Source of the DNA: Microbispora amethystogenes
GTDB lineage: Bacteria > Actinomycetota > Actinomycetes > Streptosporangiales > Streptosporangiaceae
DNA length: 64,000 bases
NCBI RefSeq assembly: GCF_016863015.1
Contig: NZ_BOOB01000046.1
Location: 1 to 64,000 of the forward strand
Direction: 5' to 3'
The notes below the pieces were generated by a model. It saw only the letters and a list, made by a program, of their open reading frames with translations. It made no database searches and was not told the origin of the DNA. This document shows positions 16,294 through 27,278 of the stretch, in pieces. Positions within the stretch are counted from its first letter, which is position 1. Each line of letters begins with the position of its first letter. Made by a program: the position numbers and the translations under genes.

Positions 16294-18757
16294 ATGCTGC
16301 GTCATAGACGCACCGACCGAGCCTGTCCAGTGCCTCTCGGAACCCCTCCTTTCCGCCGAACCGGGCGGCCAGCTCGGGGGCGCTACCGAGATCGGTGAAG
16401 GGATACACCTGGAGCACTGCGGGCACAAGCTGGTCAGGGCCGTGCTCTGCGTACTTGTCGAGGATCAACTCCAGGATCCCCTGTGCGTCCTCCGCGAAGG
16501 ACTCAAGGAAGGCCCGGTGCTCCCGGCGTACACGCCGGGCACGTTCCTGCCTCGTCATCCTGGGTAGTTCCCAGGCGACCGCCAGCAGCAGATCAAGCGG
16601 ATCGGCGTCCTGGTCGTGCAACTGCTTGGCGAGTTCGTTGACATCGATCCCCCGGCTGTCCAACTCTCGCAGGATCTCCGACCGCGATCGCGCCCGCGCC
16701 CATCGACCGCGCAGCTCCCCCGGGCTGAGATAGAGCCTGCGGACCTGGTCACGTGCGAACAGGCGATACTCGATCACTCGTGGCCGGCTGCTCTCGTCCA
16801 GCACATACAGGGTGTCGTTGTAGACGAACACCTCCTGTCCGTCCACGTAGAGCCGACGTGCTCGCGTGGTCACTGCGGAGACCAGGTCCTCGTCGTCCAG
16901 GTCCGCTGCTGGGGGAGGCAGTTCCCCTCCCTCTTCCTCGCGGTACTCGAACCCCGGCTCAGCCACCTGCGATGTCCCGTCGGACGGCGTCTCATCCTCT
17001 CGGTCGACCAGGCGACCCTGGTCATCGATAGTGTCCTGATACCGCTTGATCGGGGGGCCGTCGAACTCGGGATCGTCGAAGTACCGGGTGGCGTAGACGA
17101 AGTCGATGATGTCGAAGCTGAACTTGTCCCCTTCACCAAACAGCCTTGTGCCGCGTCCGATGATCTGCTTGAACTCAGCCATCGAGCTGATGGGGCGGAA
17201 CAGGACGATGTTCCGTACCGTCGGCATGTCAACGCCGGTGGACAGAAGCTTCGCTGTCACGGCGATCACCGGCGTCTCCGAGTCCACTTTCTTGAACTCG
17301 TCCAGGTGGACGAGCCCGGGTTGGCCGTCCCTTGAGGTGATCCGGACCACGTAATCACCGCCGTACTGGCGGGACAGATCCGCATTGGCGTTGTGCAGGG
17401 CGGTACGCATCCGGTTCGCATGATCGGAGTCCACGCAGAAGACGATGGTCTTGTTCATTCGGCCGGTCTCGTGCAGGAGATCCGTCAGGTATCGCGCGGC
17501 TTCCTCGGTGCGCTCTACGATCGCGATGACCCGCTCGAAGTCCCTCTGCGTGTACACCCTGTCGGGAATCAGCGCGCCGTACTTGTCGACCTGGCCCGGC
17601 TCGGGCCGCCAGCCGAAGGCGTCGACGTTGATGTTCACCCTGCGCACACGGTAAGGGGCGAGGAATCCGTCCTCGATGCCCTCCTTCAGGGAGTATTCGT
17701 ACACCGGGTCGCGAAAGTACTCAAACGTATCGGCATCGCGCTCACGAACGGGGGTCGCGGTGAGGCCAATCTGCACAGCCCGATCAAAGTACTTCAGAAT
17801 TTTCCGCCAGTTCGAGTCCTCCTTGGCACTGCCCCGATGGCACTCATCGACGATCACCAGGTCGAAGTAGTCCGGGTCGAACTTCTCGAACAGCGCCTTG
17901 TCGTCCCCATCCGTCTCCTTGCCCTTCTCCAGGGACTGGTAGAGCGCGAAGTAAATGTGACGGCCCAGCTTCGCCACTCCCCCACCCAGTTTGTGGACGG
18001 CCTCGCCGAATCCGGGGATGAAGTAGTCATCCTTCGGCTGATCCACCAGGATGTTCCGGTCGGCGAGGTAGAGCACCTTCGGCTGACGACCTTCAACCCA
18101 TCCAGCACGCGCCAGCTTCTTCACGAGCTGGTAGGCGACCATGGTCTTGCCGGTACCGGTGGCGAGGACGAGCAGGACCCGATTCCTCCCACGCCCGATC
18201 GCCTCAACCGCATGCTGGACCGCAAGCCTCTGGTAGTAGCGCGGCACCTTCAGAGTGCGATCCCAATTCAGCAGGCTCTCGTCGAAGGGTGCCAGGAGCA
18301 GATCGGCGACGAGCTCCGCGCCAGGTCCCTCGTCGAGCCCCTTCGCTCGGCGATACCGCGCCCACAATTGCTCCGGCGAGGGAAACGCACCGACATCGGC
18401 GATCTTCCCCGAATCTCGGTCGACTTCCTGGATCTTGAGGCCATTGGTGACATAGGCGAAAGGCACCTGGAGCTTCTTCGCGTATCGCTTCACCTGCTCG
18501 ATGCCGTCTCCGGGATCGATGGATGTCCGTTTCGCCTCGATGACGGCGACAGGCAGACCCGGCCGATATTCGAGCACGTAATCGGCACGCAGGGGCGCCT
18601 TCCGCCTTGGCCGGCCTCCCGCGACCATGATCTGCCCGTCGGTGATCGGATACTCGTCGACGATCTGGTCCCGATTCCAACCCGACTGCTTCAGGTGACG
18701 TTCGATGAGGATGCGCCTGGTTTCGCCCTCGTTCGGGCTGTGAGATGCACTCGCCAC
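16292..18757 (-). CDS. hsdR: Type I restriction endonuclease subunit (DEAD/DEAH translocase)
   Basis: This 821-residue HsdR has an N-terminal PD-(D/E)xK nuclease core (RADYVLEY Asp59, then AVIEAK with Glu74 and Lys76), a superfamily-2 ATPase with Walker A ATGTGKT (199-205) and DECHRGS box (304-307), a helicase C lobe with QIIGRGTRLF, and a C-terminal domain that contacts the methyltransferase. It translocates DNA with ATP and cuts remote from the unmethylated site. It is first in the minus-strand island; the abiE operator and abiEi follow at its stop. GTG 18757 is chosen. About 100-200 residues shorter than enterobacterial HsdR but typical of actinobacterial EcoEI-like forms. No inactivating change is seen. 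Confidence 0.95.
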   Translation of the reverse strand: MASASHSPNEGETRRILIERHLKQSGWNRDQIVDEYPITDGQIMVAGGRPRRKAPLRADYVLEYRPGLPVAVIEAKRTSIDPGDGIEQVKRYAKKLQVPFAYVTNGLKIQEVDRDSGKIADVGAFPSPEQLWARYRRAKGLDEGPGAELVADLLLAPFDESLLNWDRTLKVPRYYQRLAVQHAVEAIGRGRNRVLLVLATGTGKTMVAYQLVKKLARAGWVEGRQPKVLYLADRNILVDQPKDDYFIPGFGEAVHKLGGGVAKLGRHIYFALYQSLEKGKETDGDDKALFEKFDPDYFDLVIVDECHRGSAKEDSNWRKILKYFDRAVQIGLTATPVRERDADTFEYFRDPVYEYSLKEGIEDGFLAPYRVRRVNINVDAFGWRPEPGQVDKYGALIPDRVYTQRDFERVIAIVERTEEAARYLTDLLHETGRMNKTIVFCVDSDHANRMRTALHNANADLSRQYGGDYVVRITSRDGQPGLVHLDEFKKVDSETPVIAVTAKLLSTGVDMPTVRNIVLFRPISSMAEFKQIIGRGTRLFGEGDKFSFDIIDFVYATRYFDDPEFDGPPIKRYQDTIDDQGRLVDREDETPSDGTSQVAEPGFEYREEEGGELPPPAADLDDEDLVSAVTTRARRLYVDGQEVFVYNDTLYVLDESSRPRVIEYRLFARDQVRRLYLSPGELRGRWARARSRSEILRELDSRGIDVNELAKQLHDQDADPLDLLLAVAWELPRMTRQERARRVRREHRAFLESFAEDAQGILELILDKYAEHGPDQLVPAVLQVYPFTDLGSAPELAARFGGKEGFREALDRLGRCVYDAA

Positions 18758-19116
18758 GGAAGATTTTTACCCTTGAAGAGAAAAAGCCGACCCAGTTTCG
18801 CCAGAACGTGATCATCACGAGACGCGTGGAGCACCGCGTCGAGCGCTGCCATCGAGCTCGGATTCACCGGTGCCTCCCTTTTCCCTGATCCAGACCTGGT
18901 CGCGGCCAAGGGGATCCTGAGTTGGGGGAAGGTGGGCGGGGCTGGAAATGACTCGACCGCGCTGCCGCGGGATCTGCGGTGTGCGCGGTCGAGGATTCGA
19001 CGTCGGGACCGGGATGCCGTCCCTACGCCCCGGCGCGCCGGCAGGTCGTGCCGGTCGCGCCCGGTCTTGGGGAGCGCCCGTGGATCAGCGAAGATCTAGG
19101 GCACTGCCGGCCGTCT
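18758..19116. other. Intergenic region upstream of hsdR, no supported gene
   Basis: This 359-base stretch holds the hsdR promoter region (transcribed leftwards) and the 3' flank of leuA. Minus-strand frames here overlap the hsdR start in another frame and show no recognisable family. I see no tRNA, direct repeat pair or integrase that would mark an island attachment site. Confidence 0.5.
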
Positions 19117-20991
<1,875 letters not shown>

Positions 20992-21010
<19 letters not shown>

Positions 21011-21039
21011 CGGATAAGAAGAAGAAGTCCGCGCAGCAT
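20992..21039 (-). CDS. leuA leader peptide (attenuation)
   Basis: The frame ATG 21039 to TAA 20992 encodes the 15-residue peptide MLRGLLLLIRRGEGL, with four consecutive leucine codons (CTT) and three arginine codons. It ends inside the attenuator stem, 150 bases upstream of leuA. Ribosome stalling at the Leu run when charged leucyl-tRNA is low would free the downstream sequence for antitermination. Leucine-rich leaders before leuA are known in actinobacteria. Confidence 0.8.
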
Positions 21040-21148
21040 GTCAAGCAGACTAGCAGACGCCTCAGCGGGACGAGACACGCGATCAGATGCCGAGACGGAC
21101 CGCCGAGCGGGGGCGGGTTAGGGTGTGCCGTGACGAAGGAGGGGTCAC

Positions 21149-21394
21149 ATGGAGGACAACCAGATCCTGGGGCAGATCAAGGACCTCGTCGAGGAGGAGC
21201 ACTCGCTGCGCGAACGGCTCGTCGCGGGTGAGCTGACCTCCGAGGAGGAGCACACCAGGATCGCCTCGCTGGAGGAGCAGCTCGACCGCTGCTGGGACCT
21301 GCTCCGCCAGCGCCGTGCGCGGCGCGAGATGGGCGAGGACCCCGACAACGCCGCTCCCCGCCCCGTCAGCGAGGTCGAGAACTACCTCCAGTAG
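21149..21394 (+). CDS. DUF2630 family protein
   Basis: This 81-residue highly charged helical protein (ILGQIKDLVEEEHSLRERLVAGELTSEEEHTRIASLEEQLDRCWDLLRQRRARREMG in layout) matches the DUF2630 family of small coiled-coil proteins. The HxRLxxLExxLDxCWDLLRQRRAxRE pattern is typical. Function unknown. It is divergent from leuA, with AGGAGG upstream of the ATG, and followed by the GNAT gene. Confidence 0.9.
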   Translation: MEDNQILGQIKDLVEEEHSLRERLVAGELTSEEEHTRIASLEEQLDRCWDLLRQRRARREMGEDPDNAAPRPVSEVENYLQ

Positions 21395-21501
21395 ACCCGG
21401 CCACACCGCTCCGGCCCCCGGACCCGCACCGCCTCCGCCGCCCACAGCCGCCGTGACAAAATGGTTCGCGCCGCGAAAAGGCGGTGCGGTTTCCTGTCCG
21501 C

Positions 21502-22515
21502 ATGCATATCGAGCGCGTCGCCGCCGCGGAGCACGAGAACGGCCCCGAAGACGGCCCCGAGGACAGTCCGGCGGGCCTGGGCGGCCTGTTCGAGATCGCC
21601 CGGGTCTGCGCCCTGCCCGGCCCGGCGATGTCGTGGCCGCACTTCGTCGCGGGCGCCGCGAGCGGGTCCAGCGGTGAGCGTACGGAGAGCTGGGTGGCGC
21701 GTGACGGCGGGCAGGTGGTCGGCGGCCACATCCTCCGCCTGCCCTCGCACGACAACACCCACGTCGCCCTGCTCCAGCTGATGACCCATCCCGGCCGCCG
21801 CCGCGAGGGCATCGGCGGAGCACTGCTCGACCACGCCATCGCGCGGGCCCGCGCGGAAGGCCGGAGCGTGCTGGTCGGCGAGGCCCCCGCAGACGGCCCG
21901 GGCTCGGCCTTCGCCGACGCCCGCGGCTTCTCCCGCGCCACCACCGAGACCCGGCTGGTGCTCGACCTGCCCACCGCCGACTGGTCCGGCCTCGAACTCC
22001 TGCGGGCCCGCGCCGTACGGCACGCCACCGGCTACTCGCTCGAACGGTGGGCCGGGCCGACCCCCGCCGACCTGCTCGACGACATGGCCCGGCTGAACGA
22101 GGGCATGAACGACGAGCCGCTCGGCGACCTCGCGATGGAGGACCAGCGGTGGACCGCGGAGCGCGTGCGCGCCCGCGACGAGATGCTCTCCCGGGCGGGC
22201 CAGCGGACCTACACCGTGATCGCCCGGCACCTGGGCGGCGGTGACCCGGCGGGCTACACCCAGCTCGTGATCGACGCCGAGCGGCCGGAGGGGTGGGTCC
22301 GCCAGTCCTCCACGGCGGTGCTCAAGGCGCACCGCGGCCGGCGGCTCGGCCTGGTGCTCAAGCTCGCCAATCTCATGTGGCTGCGCGCCTGCGAACCCTC
22401 GGCCGAGCGCGTGATCACGTGGAACTCCGTCGAGAACCCCCACATGCGGTCGATCAACGAGACGATCGGATTCGAGGTCTTCGACACCTGGCACGTGCTG
22501 CAGCTCGCCATCTGA
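21502..22515 (+). CDS. Tandem GNAT-family N-acetyltransferase
   Basis: This 337-residue protein has two GNAT folds. The first has LLQLMTHPGRRREGIGGALLDHAIARA, with the R/Q-x-x-G-x-G/A acetyl-CoA loop (RRREGIGGAL). The second has GWVRQSSTAVLKAHRGRRLGLVLKLANLMWLRA (HRGRRLGL as the loop) and ends with WNSVENPHMRSINETIGFEV, the usual N-x-x-M-x-x-I/V-N-x-x-x-G-F end. The second module is the better candidate for catalysis. Substrate unknown. Start ATG 21502; GTG 21484 is in frame. There is no evident Shine-Dalgarno sequence. Confidence 0.88.
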   Translation: MHIERVAAAEHENGPEDGPEDSPAGLGGLFEIARVCALPGPAMSWPHFVAGAASGSSGERTESWVARDGGQVVGGHILRLPSHDNTHVALLQLMTHPGRRREGIGGALLDHAIARARAEGRSVLVGEAPADGPGSAFADARGFSRATTETRLVLDLPTADWSGLELLRARAVRHATGYSLERWAGPTPADLLDDMARLNEGMNDEPLGDLAMEDQRWTAERVRARDEMLSRAGQRTYTVIARHLGGGDPAGYTQLVIDAERPEGWVRQSSTAVLKAHRGRRLGLVLKLANLMWLRACEPSAERVITWNSVENPHMRSINETIGFEVFDTWHVLQLAI

Positions 22516-22592
22516 CCATGGGCACGGTCGCCGCTCGTTCAGCCCTGTCCGGCGCCTCGGCCGGGCCACCAGGCTGACCGCAGGCGCGTCGA

Positions 22593-22830
22593 GGTGTCCC
22601 GAGCTGAACGGAGCGGGGATCGCTCCCCCGTACGTTCTCGTCGGGCATTCCGCCGGGGGGAACATCGTCCGGCTGTTCGCCGCCGAAACGCCTGACGCCG
22701 CCGCGGCGGTCGTCCTCGTCGATTCCAGCCATCCCGAGCATCCGCCTGCCGCACCGGACGAGAGCCGCCATCGCCCGGGAAATGCTGCGCTCGCGCCTCA
22801 CGCCGCTGGGCCTGCGGCACCTGGTCTTCG
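22593..22830 (+). pseudogene. Alpha/beta-hydrolase fragment (broken)
   Basis: A plus-strand frame gives ELNGAGIAPPYVLVGHSAGG, then NIVRLFAAETPDAAAAVVLVDSSHPEH, the nucleophile elbow (GHSAGG) and following strand of an alpha/beta hydrolase. After about 22755 the protein match continues in another frame (RAAIAREMLRSRLTPLGLRHLV), so there is at least one frameshift. No start codon or N-terminal domain is present and the lid and catalytic His are missing. It is a decayed hydrolase next to the NB-ARC gene. Confidence 0.7.
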
Positions 22831-23313
22831 ATACTCGACCACGTTCGGCGAGTCCGGATCGCCCCTCACGAGCGGCGGCGGAGACGACGGAGGAAGCGGT
22901 CGGGCCGTGCGCAGTGCCGGGTCCGTACGGCTCCCATCCCGAAGGGTGTGGAACCCACGGCGCGGCCAAAGGCGTTCACACGCGCGATCGCTTCCTCCCC
23001 TCCAGCGTAAGCGCCTTCCCTCCCGGCGTCTCCCCCCACCCCGGCTGGACGGCACCGGCGACCATTGGCGAGGCTGAAAGCCCATGCGGCGAGGTGACAC
23101 GTTCGTTACTCTGCGCGACACTTCTGGGGCCGGGCAGCACGCTGGAAGCATGGCGAATGCGAGGAACAGCTCAGCATCGGCGTCGCGACCAGGTGCGGCC
23201 GCCGGACTCGGCGCCAGTCCGGGCGTGTATCTACGACCGCATCTCCGATCTACGGAAATCGCATGCCGCCTCGCGGACCGTCGGCCCGGCCCGCAGCCGC
23301 ACGAGGTGATTCG
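22831..23313. other. Degenerate intergenic stretch before the NB-ARC gene
   Basis: No intact gene is supported. A 55-codon plus frame from ATG 23150 overlaps the next start by ATGA, and another frame near 23222 reads RACIYDRISDLRKS, which faintly recalls a serine-recombinase N-terminus. Both are too short to call. The stretch looks like rearranged DNA continuing from the broken hydrolase. Confidence 0.4.
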
Positions 23314-25638
23314 ATGACGGGTGGATCAGGGGCTCGGCGGGGGCGTCTGGTCATCGTCGCGTTGGGTCCCACGGCCGGCATGATCGCTGGAGGACTCACC
23401 AACCTGCTCACCATGACGTGGAACTGGTGGCTGTTCGGCGGACTGGTCTTGATGACGATCCTGGTGAGTGCGGGCACACTGATCGCTCTTCCGCGCGGCG
23501 GCCCGCCGCACCCGGTGACGCCTCAGGCAGAAGATCAGGAGGCTGGTGCGCTACTACAGCCTCCGTCCGGCACCCGAGTCTTCATAGGTCGCAGCAGGGA
23601 ACTGCGCCGACTGACAGCACCTGCCTCCACTGAGAGCCGGCTCGGACCTCTCATACTGGTGATCACCGGTATGCCCGGGACCGGGAAGACTGAACTGGCA
23701 ATCCGCGCCGCCCACGCACTCACCGCGCGTTACCCCGACGGATTGTTCTGGCTGGGCCTGCGCACCTATGCCGCGGCCGAATCCCGGATGACCGGCACCG
23801 AAGCGTTGCGCACCTTGCTCAACGCCCTGGACGTACCACCCAACCCGAACGCCACCACTGTGAACGCACTCAGCCGCGAGTGGCGTGCCGCCACGATGGG
23901 CAAGAAGATGCTGATCGTCTTGGACGACGCCGATTCCGCCGAACAGATCCGCCCTCTGTTGCCTGCAGCGGAAGAAGCGGCGGTTCTGGTCACCACCCGT
24001 CACGTGCTGATCGGTCTCGACCCCGACCAGAGCATGACCTTGACGCCGTTCACCCGCGCCCAGGCGGCCGGCCTGGCCGGAGCCATCCTGCGCCGCGCCG
24101 GGCTTCACGACCCCCAGGCGGTTGCCGCGATCGCCGCCGCCTTCCGGCTCCCACTCGCGATCCGTCAGATGAGCGATCTGAAAGCGGCCAACCCCACCCA
24201 ACACATCCCCACCTCTCCTGGGGAGAAAATCAGCGACGAGACGGCCGCTGCGTTCGCCCGCTCTCTTGCGGCCCTGACCAAAGCCGCCCGCCTCGTGCTG
24301 CGCCGTGTCGCCCACTACCCCGGCTCGCTGATCACCGCGCCCATCGCCGCCGTCCTCGCCGATCAGCAAATCAGCAAGGCCACCACACTGCTGGCCACCC
24401 TCTATCAGCGCGGTCTGCTCATCGCAGACAACCGGACCAGCGGCGGCTACCGCATACACGACGCCGTACGCGCCGCCGCGCTGATCGAATCGGACAAGCG
24501 CGACAGCTCCCGACACCTGGCCGCCGCCGACGAACGACTCTTCCGGTACACAAGAAGCGCCATCGGCGCCGCGGTTCTGATGGTTGACTCCAATGCACTC
24601 ATCGCCTGTATAGAGGCCGACGGACATCACCTGGCGTCACTTCTCCAGCACGAATCGGATGTCGCCGCGCTGCGATGGCTCGATCGGCATCACCCGGATC
24701 TACTCGCTGTGGCCCGCCGGTGCCTGTCCGCTCGCTCCCCCGAAGCATGGCGGCTGATCTACCAGCTGGAGTTCTACCAGCGGATGCGCGGCTTCTATAC
24801 CGAGATCATCGAACTGCACAGCCAGGCGCTGAGCCTGACCCAGCACACCGGCGACTCTCTCGGTCAGGGAGCCATGCACCACAATCTCGGCCTGGTGGAC
24901 ATGCGCACCAGCAACTACCAAGCCGCGCTCACGCGCTTTCAGACCGCGCTCGCGCTTTACGAGCAGGTCGGCAGCCGAGCCGGCCAAGCGGAGATCCACC
25001 ACGAGCTCTGCAATGTCAACAAGTGGCTCGGCGACCTCGCCCAGGCCCGAGCCCACGCGACGTTCTGCTTCGAAGTCGCCTCCTCGGGCGAAGACCTCGT
25101 CGAGCTGGCATTCGCCCACGCCACCCTCGGCATCCTCGACCGGTTGGAAGGCAGCTACACCGCTGCCCGCGAACACCTCACCCGGGCGATGAAACTGTTC
25201 GAGCAGGCCGGGCAACGCCGTGGCTTGGGCATCTGCCACCGGCAACTCGGCATGCTGGACGAGCGCCTGAGCCGGTACCACGACGCGCGAGCTCACCTGG
25301 ACCATGCCCTCTCCCTGTTCCAAGAGTTGGGAGACCTCATGAACCAGGCCGACGCCCACCACAACCTCGCCGTCGTACACCGCGGGCTGGGCTCGCTGGT
25401 GACCGCCCACGAGCACGCCACCACCGCCCTCGCCCTGGCCTCGCAGATCAACCACTTCCAAGGACAAGCCGACGCGCACACGGAACTCGCCCAGTTGGCG
25501 CAGGCCACAGGTGACCACACGGCGGCACGTGCCCACCTCCACCACGCTCGCGACCTTCACCGGCGCCTCCACCAGCATGGCGGACCGGGTCCAGACGTTC
25601 TGGACGCCGGAGATCCGGCGGTTCGGCGGGACGGCTAG
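23314..25638 (+). CDS. Membrane-anchored NB-ARC/TPR STAND protein
   Basis: This is a 774-residue signalling-type ATPase. Two hydrophobic helices (about 11-33 and 38-59) precede an NB-ARC core with Walker A GMPGTGKT (119-126), Walker B KKMLIVLDDADS and a LVTTR sensor stretch. A winged-helix region follows, then at least six TPR units (LGDLAQARAHATFCFEVA, LEGSYTAAREHLTRAMKLF, LSRYHDARAHLDHALSLF and so on). Unlike SARP proteins it lacks a DNA-binding head; the membrane anchor takes that place. STAND proteins switch on ligand binding to the repeat domain, and many take part in defence or signalling. ATG 23314 is preceded by GAGGTGA. No effector domain is evident, so a partner is expected but not seen here. 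Confidence 0.85.
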   Translation: MTGGSGARRGRLVIVALGPTAGMIAGGLTNLLTMTWNWWLFGGLVLMTILVSAGTLIALPRGGPPHPVTPQAEDQEAGALLQPPSGTRVFIGRSRELRRLTAPASTESRLGPLILVITGMPGTGKTELAIRAAHALTARYPDGLFWLGLRTYAAAESRMTGTEALRTLLNALDVPPNPNATTVNALSREWRAATMGKKMLIVLDDADSAEQIRPLLPAAEEAAVLVTTRHVLIGLDPDQSMTLTPFTRAQAAGLAGAILRRAGLHDPQAVAAIAAAFRLPLAIRQMSDLKAANPTQHIPTSPGEKISDETAAAFARSLAALTKAARLVLRRVAHYPGSLITAPIAAVLADQQISKATTLLATLYQRGLLIADNRTSGGYRIHDAVRAAALIESDKRDSSRHLAAADERLFRYTRSAIGAAVLMVDSNALIACIEADGHHLASLLQHESDVAALRWLDRHHPDLLAVARRCLSARSPEAWRLIYQLEFYQRMRGFYTEIIELHSQALSLTQHTGDSLGQGAMHHNLGLVDMRTSNYQAALTRFQTALALYEQVGSRAGQAEIHHELCNVNKWLGDLAQARAHATFCFEVASSGEDLVELAFAHATLGILDRLEGSYTAAREHLTRAMKLFEQAGQRRGLGICHRQLGMLDERLSRYHDARAHLDHALSLFQELGDLMNQADAHHNLAVVHRGLGSLVTAHEHATTALALASQINHFQGQADAHTELAQLAQATGDHTAARAHLHHARDLHRRLHQHGGPGPDVLDAGDPAVRRDG

Positions 25639-25777
25639 GTTCAGAGCCGCAGCATCGTTCACACGGCCCGGGCACAAGCCGCCGGTGATCTCTGCATTCC
25701 GGCCGCATCCCCTCCGCTGACGGCAGTCACCTCCGGAACCACGCGAAGGGGGCATGCACATCGATCACAAGCAAGTG

Positions 25778-26470
25778 TCAGACCGACAGGAGGCGGTGGA
25801 CCTCCTCGTCCTGCAGGTCCTGGGCCGCGCCGGAGCGCACCACATGCCCGGCGTCGAGGATCAGGAACGCGTCGGCCAGCCGCAGCGCCAGGTCCAGATA
25901 CTGCTCCACCAGCAGGATCGCGAGCCCGGACGCGTGCAGGCGCTCGACCGCCTCCTCGATCTCCAGGATGATCGAGGGCTGGATGCCCTCGGTCGGCTCG
26001 TCCAGGATCAGCAGCTTCGGCCGGGTGACCAGGGCGCGGGCCATCGCGAGCTGCTGCTGCTGGCCGCCGGACAGGAAGCCCGCCGGCCGTTTGAGCAGCG
26101 GTTTGAGCCGGGGAAAGACCTCCAGGGCCTCCTCCACCGCGGCCTGGTCGCGGTGCGCGGACGCCTCCAGCGTGACCAGCAGGTTGTCGATCACGCTGAG
26201 CTGCGGAAACGTCTCGTGTCCCTGCGGCACGTAGCCCATGCCGAGCCGTACGCGCTGGTCGGGGCGCAGGCGGGTGACGTCCCTGCCCTCGAACGTCACC
26301 TTCCCGCCGGTCGCCGGGAGCACGCCCATGACGGTGTTGAGCAGGGTGGTCTTGCCGACCCCGTTGCGGCCCATCACGCAGACGAGGCGGCCGGGGGGCA
26401 CCTCCAGCGAGACTCCGAACAGCACCCGGGCCCGGCCGTATCCCGCTTCGAGTCCCTCAACGGACAGCAT
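25778..26470 (-). CDS. urtE: Urea ABC transporter ATP-binding subunit UrtE
   Basis: This 230-residue ABC ATPase has Walker A GRNGVGKTT, Q-loop region YVPQGHETFPQLSV, signature LSGGQQQQLAMARAL and Walker B LLILDEPTEG, ending with H-switch-like ILLVEQYLDLAL. LivF-type ATPases look alike; the assignment to urea rests on UrtA and the adjacent urease operon. ATG 26470 has GGGAGG nine bases upstream; ATG 26479 is also in frame. It overlaps the urtD end by 14 bases. Last gene of urtABCDE. Confidence 0.93.
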   Translation of the reverse strand: MLSVEGLEAGYGRARVLFGVSLEVPPGRLVCVMGRNGVGKTTLLNTVMGVLPATGGKVTFEGRDVTRLRPDQRVRLGMGYVPQGHETFPQLSVIDNLLVTLEASAHRDQAAVEEALEVFPRLKPLLKRPAGFLSGGQQQQLAMARALVTRPKLLILDEPTEGIQPSIILEIEEAVERLHASGLAILLVEQYLDLALRLADAFLILDAGHVVRSGAAQDLQDEEVHRLLSV

Positions 26471-27278
26471 CCTCGGCATCCTCCCGCGCGCGTCCCAAGT
26501 AGATCTCCTGCACGTGCGGATCGGCCCGCACCTCGTCGACCGAGCCCTCCATCAGCACCTTGCCCTCGTGCAGGACGGTCACCTGGGAGGCGTACCGGCG
26601 CAGGAAGTCCATGTCGTGCTCGACCACGATCACGGTGTGGTCGCGGGCGATCTCGGTGAGCAGTTCGCCGGTGCGCTCGCGCTCGTCGGACGCCATGCCG
26701 GCGACCGGCTCGTCGAGCAGCAGCAGCCGTGGCCGCTGGACGATCAGCATGCCGATCTCCAGCCACTGCCGCTGCCCGTGGGAGAGCACCCCGGCCCTGC
26801 TGCGCGCGAGCGAGGTGAGGCCGATCGTCTCCAGCGCCGCCGCGACCTCCTCCGACACCCCGCGCCCGCGGCGCAGCAGCGACCACAGGGGACGGCGGAA
26901 CGACGCGGCGAGGTCGAGGTTCTCCAGCACCGTGAGCTCCTCGAAGACCACGGAGGTCTGGAAGGTGCGGCCCACTCCGAGCCGGACGATCTCGTGCTCC
27001 CTGCGGCCCGCGAGGTCCAGGCCCTCGAACCGCACCGTTCCCGCGGTGGGTTTGGTCAGGCCGGTGATCACGTCGATGAGTGTGGTCTTGCCCGCGCCGT
27101 TCGGCCCGATGAGGAACCGCAGCTCGCCGCGCCCGACCGTCAGGTCCACGCCGTCGATGGCCCGGAAGCCGCCGAACGCGACTTGCAGACCCCTGATCTC
27201 CAGTAACGCGGTCTCCAGTAGCGCCGTCTCCGGAGACGCCGTCGCCGCAGGCGTGGTCTCCGCCGGGGCCTCGCTCAC
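26457..27278 (-). CDS. urtD: Urea ABC transporter ATP-binding subunit UrtD
   Basis: This 273-residue ABC ATPase starts at GTG 27278 (GGGAGG seven bases upstream) with a 25-residue Ala/Thr/Glu-rich leader containing a duplicated TALLE. It then shows Walker A GPNGAGKTT, LSHGQRQWLEIGMLI as the signature, Walker B RLLLLDEPVAGM and VIVVEHDMDFL. LSHGQ and WLEIG are the UrtD forms, different from LivG. It pairs with UrtE as the heterodimeric motor. Start overlaps the urtC stop (GTGA). Confidence 0.95.
   Translation of the reverse strand: MSEAPAETTPAATASPETALLETALLEIRGLQVAFGGFRAIDGVDLTVGRGELRFLIGPNGAGKTTLIDVITGLTKPTAGTVRFEGLDLAGRREHEIVRLGVGRTFQTSVVFEELTVLENLDLAASFRRPLWSLLRRGRGVSEEVAAALETIGLTSLARSRAGVLSHGQRQWLEIGMLIVQRPRLLLLDEPVAGMASDERERTGELLTEIARDHTVIVVEHDMDFLRRYASQVTVLHEGKVLMEGSVDEVRADPHVQEIYLGRAREDAEDAVR

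Noticed and set aside
18758-19116. Attachment site of the restriction island
   Set aside because: No tRNA, integrase or flanking direct repeats were found on either side of the island.
23150-23317. 55-codon gene coupled to the NB-ARC gene
   Set aside because: The ATGA overlap is suggestive but the peptide is low-complexity and the region is degenerate; not supported as a gene.
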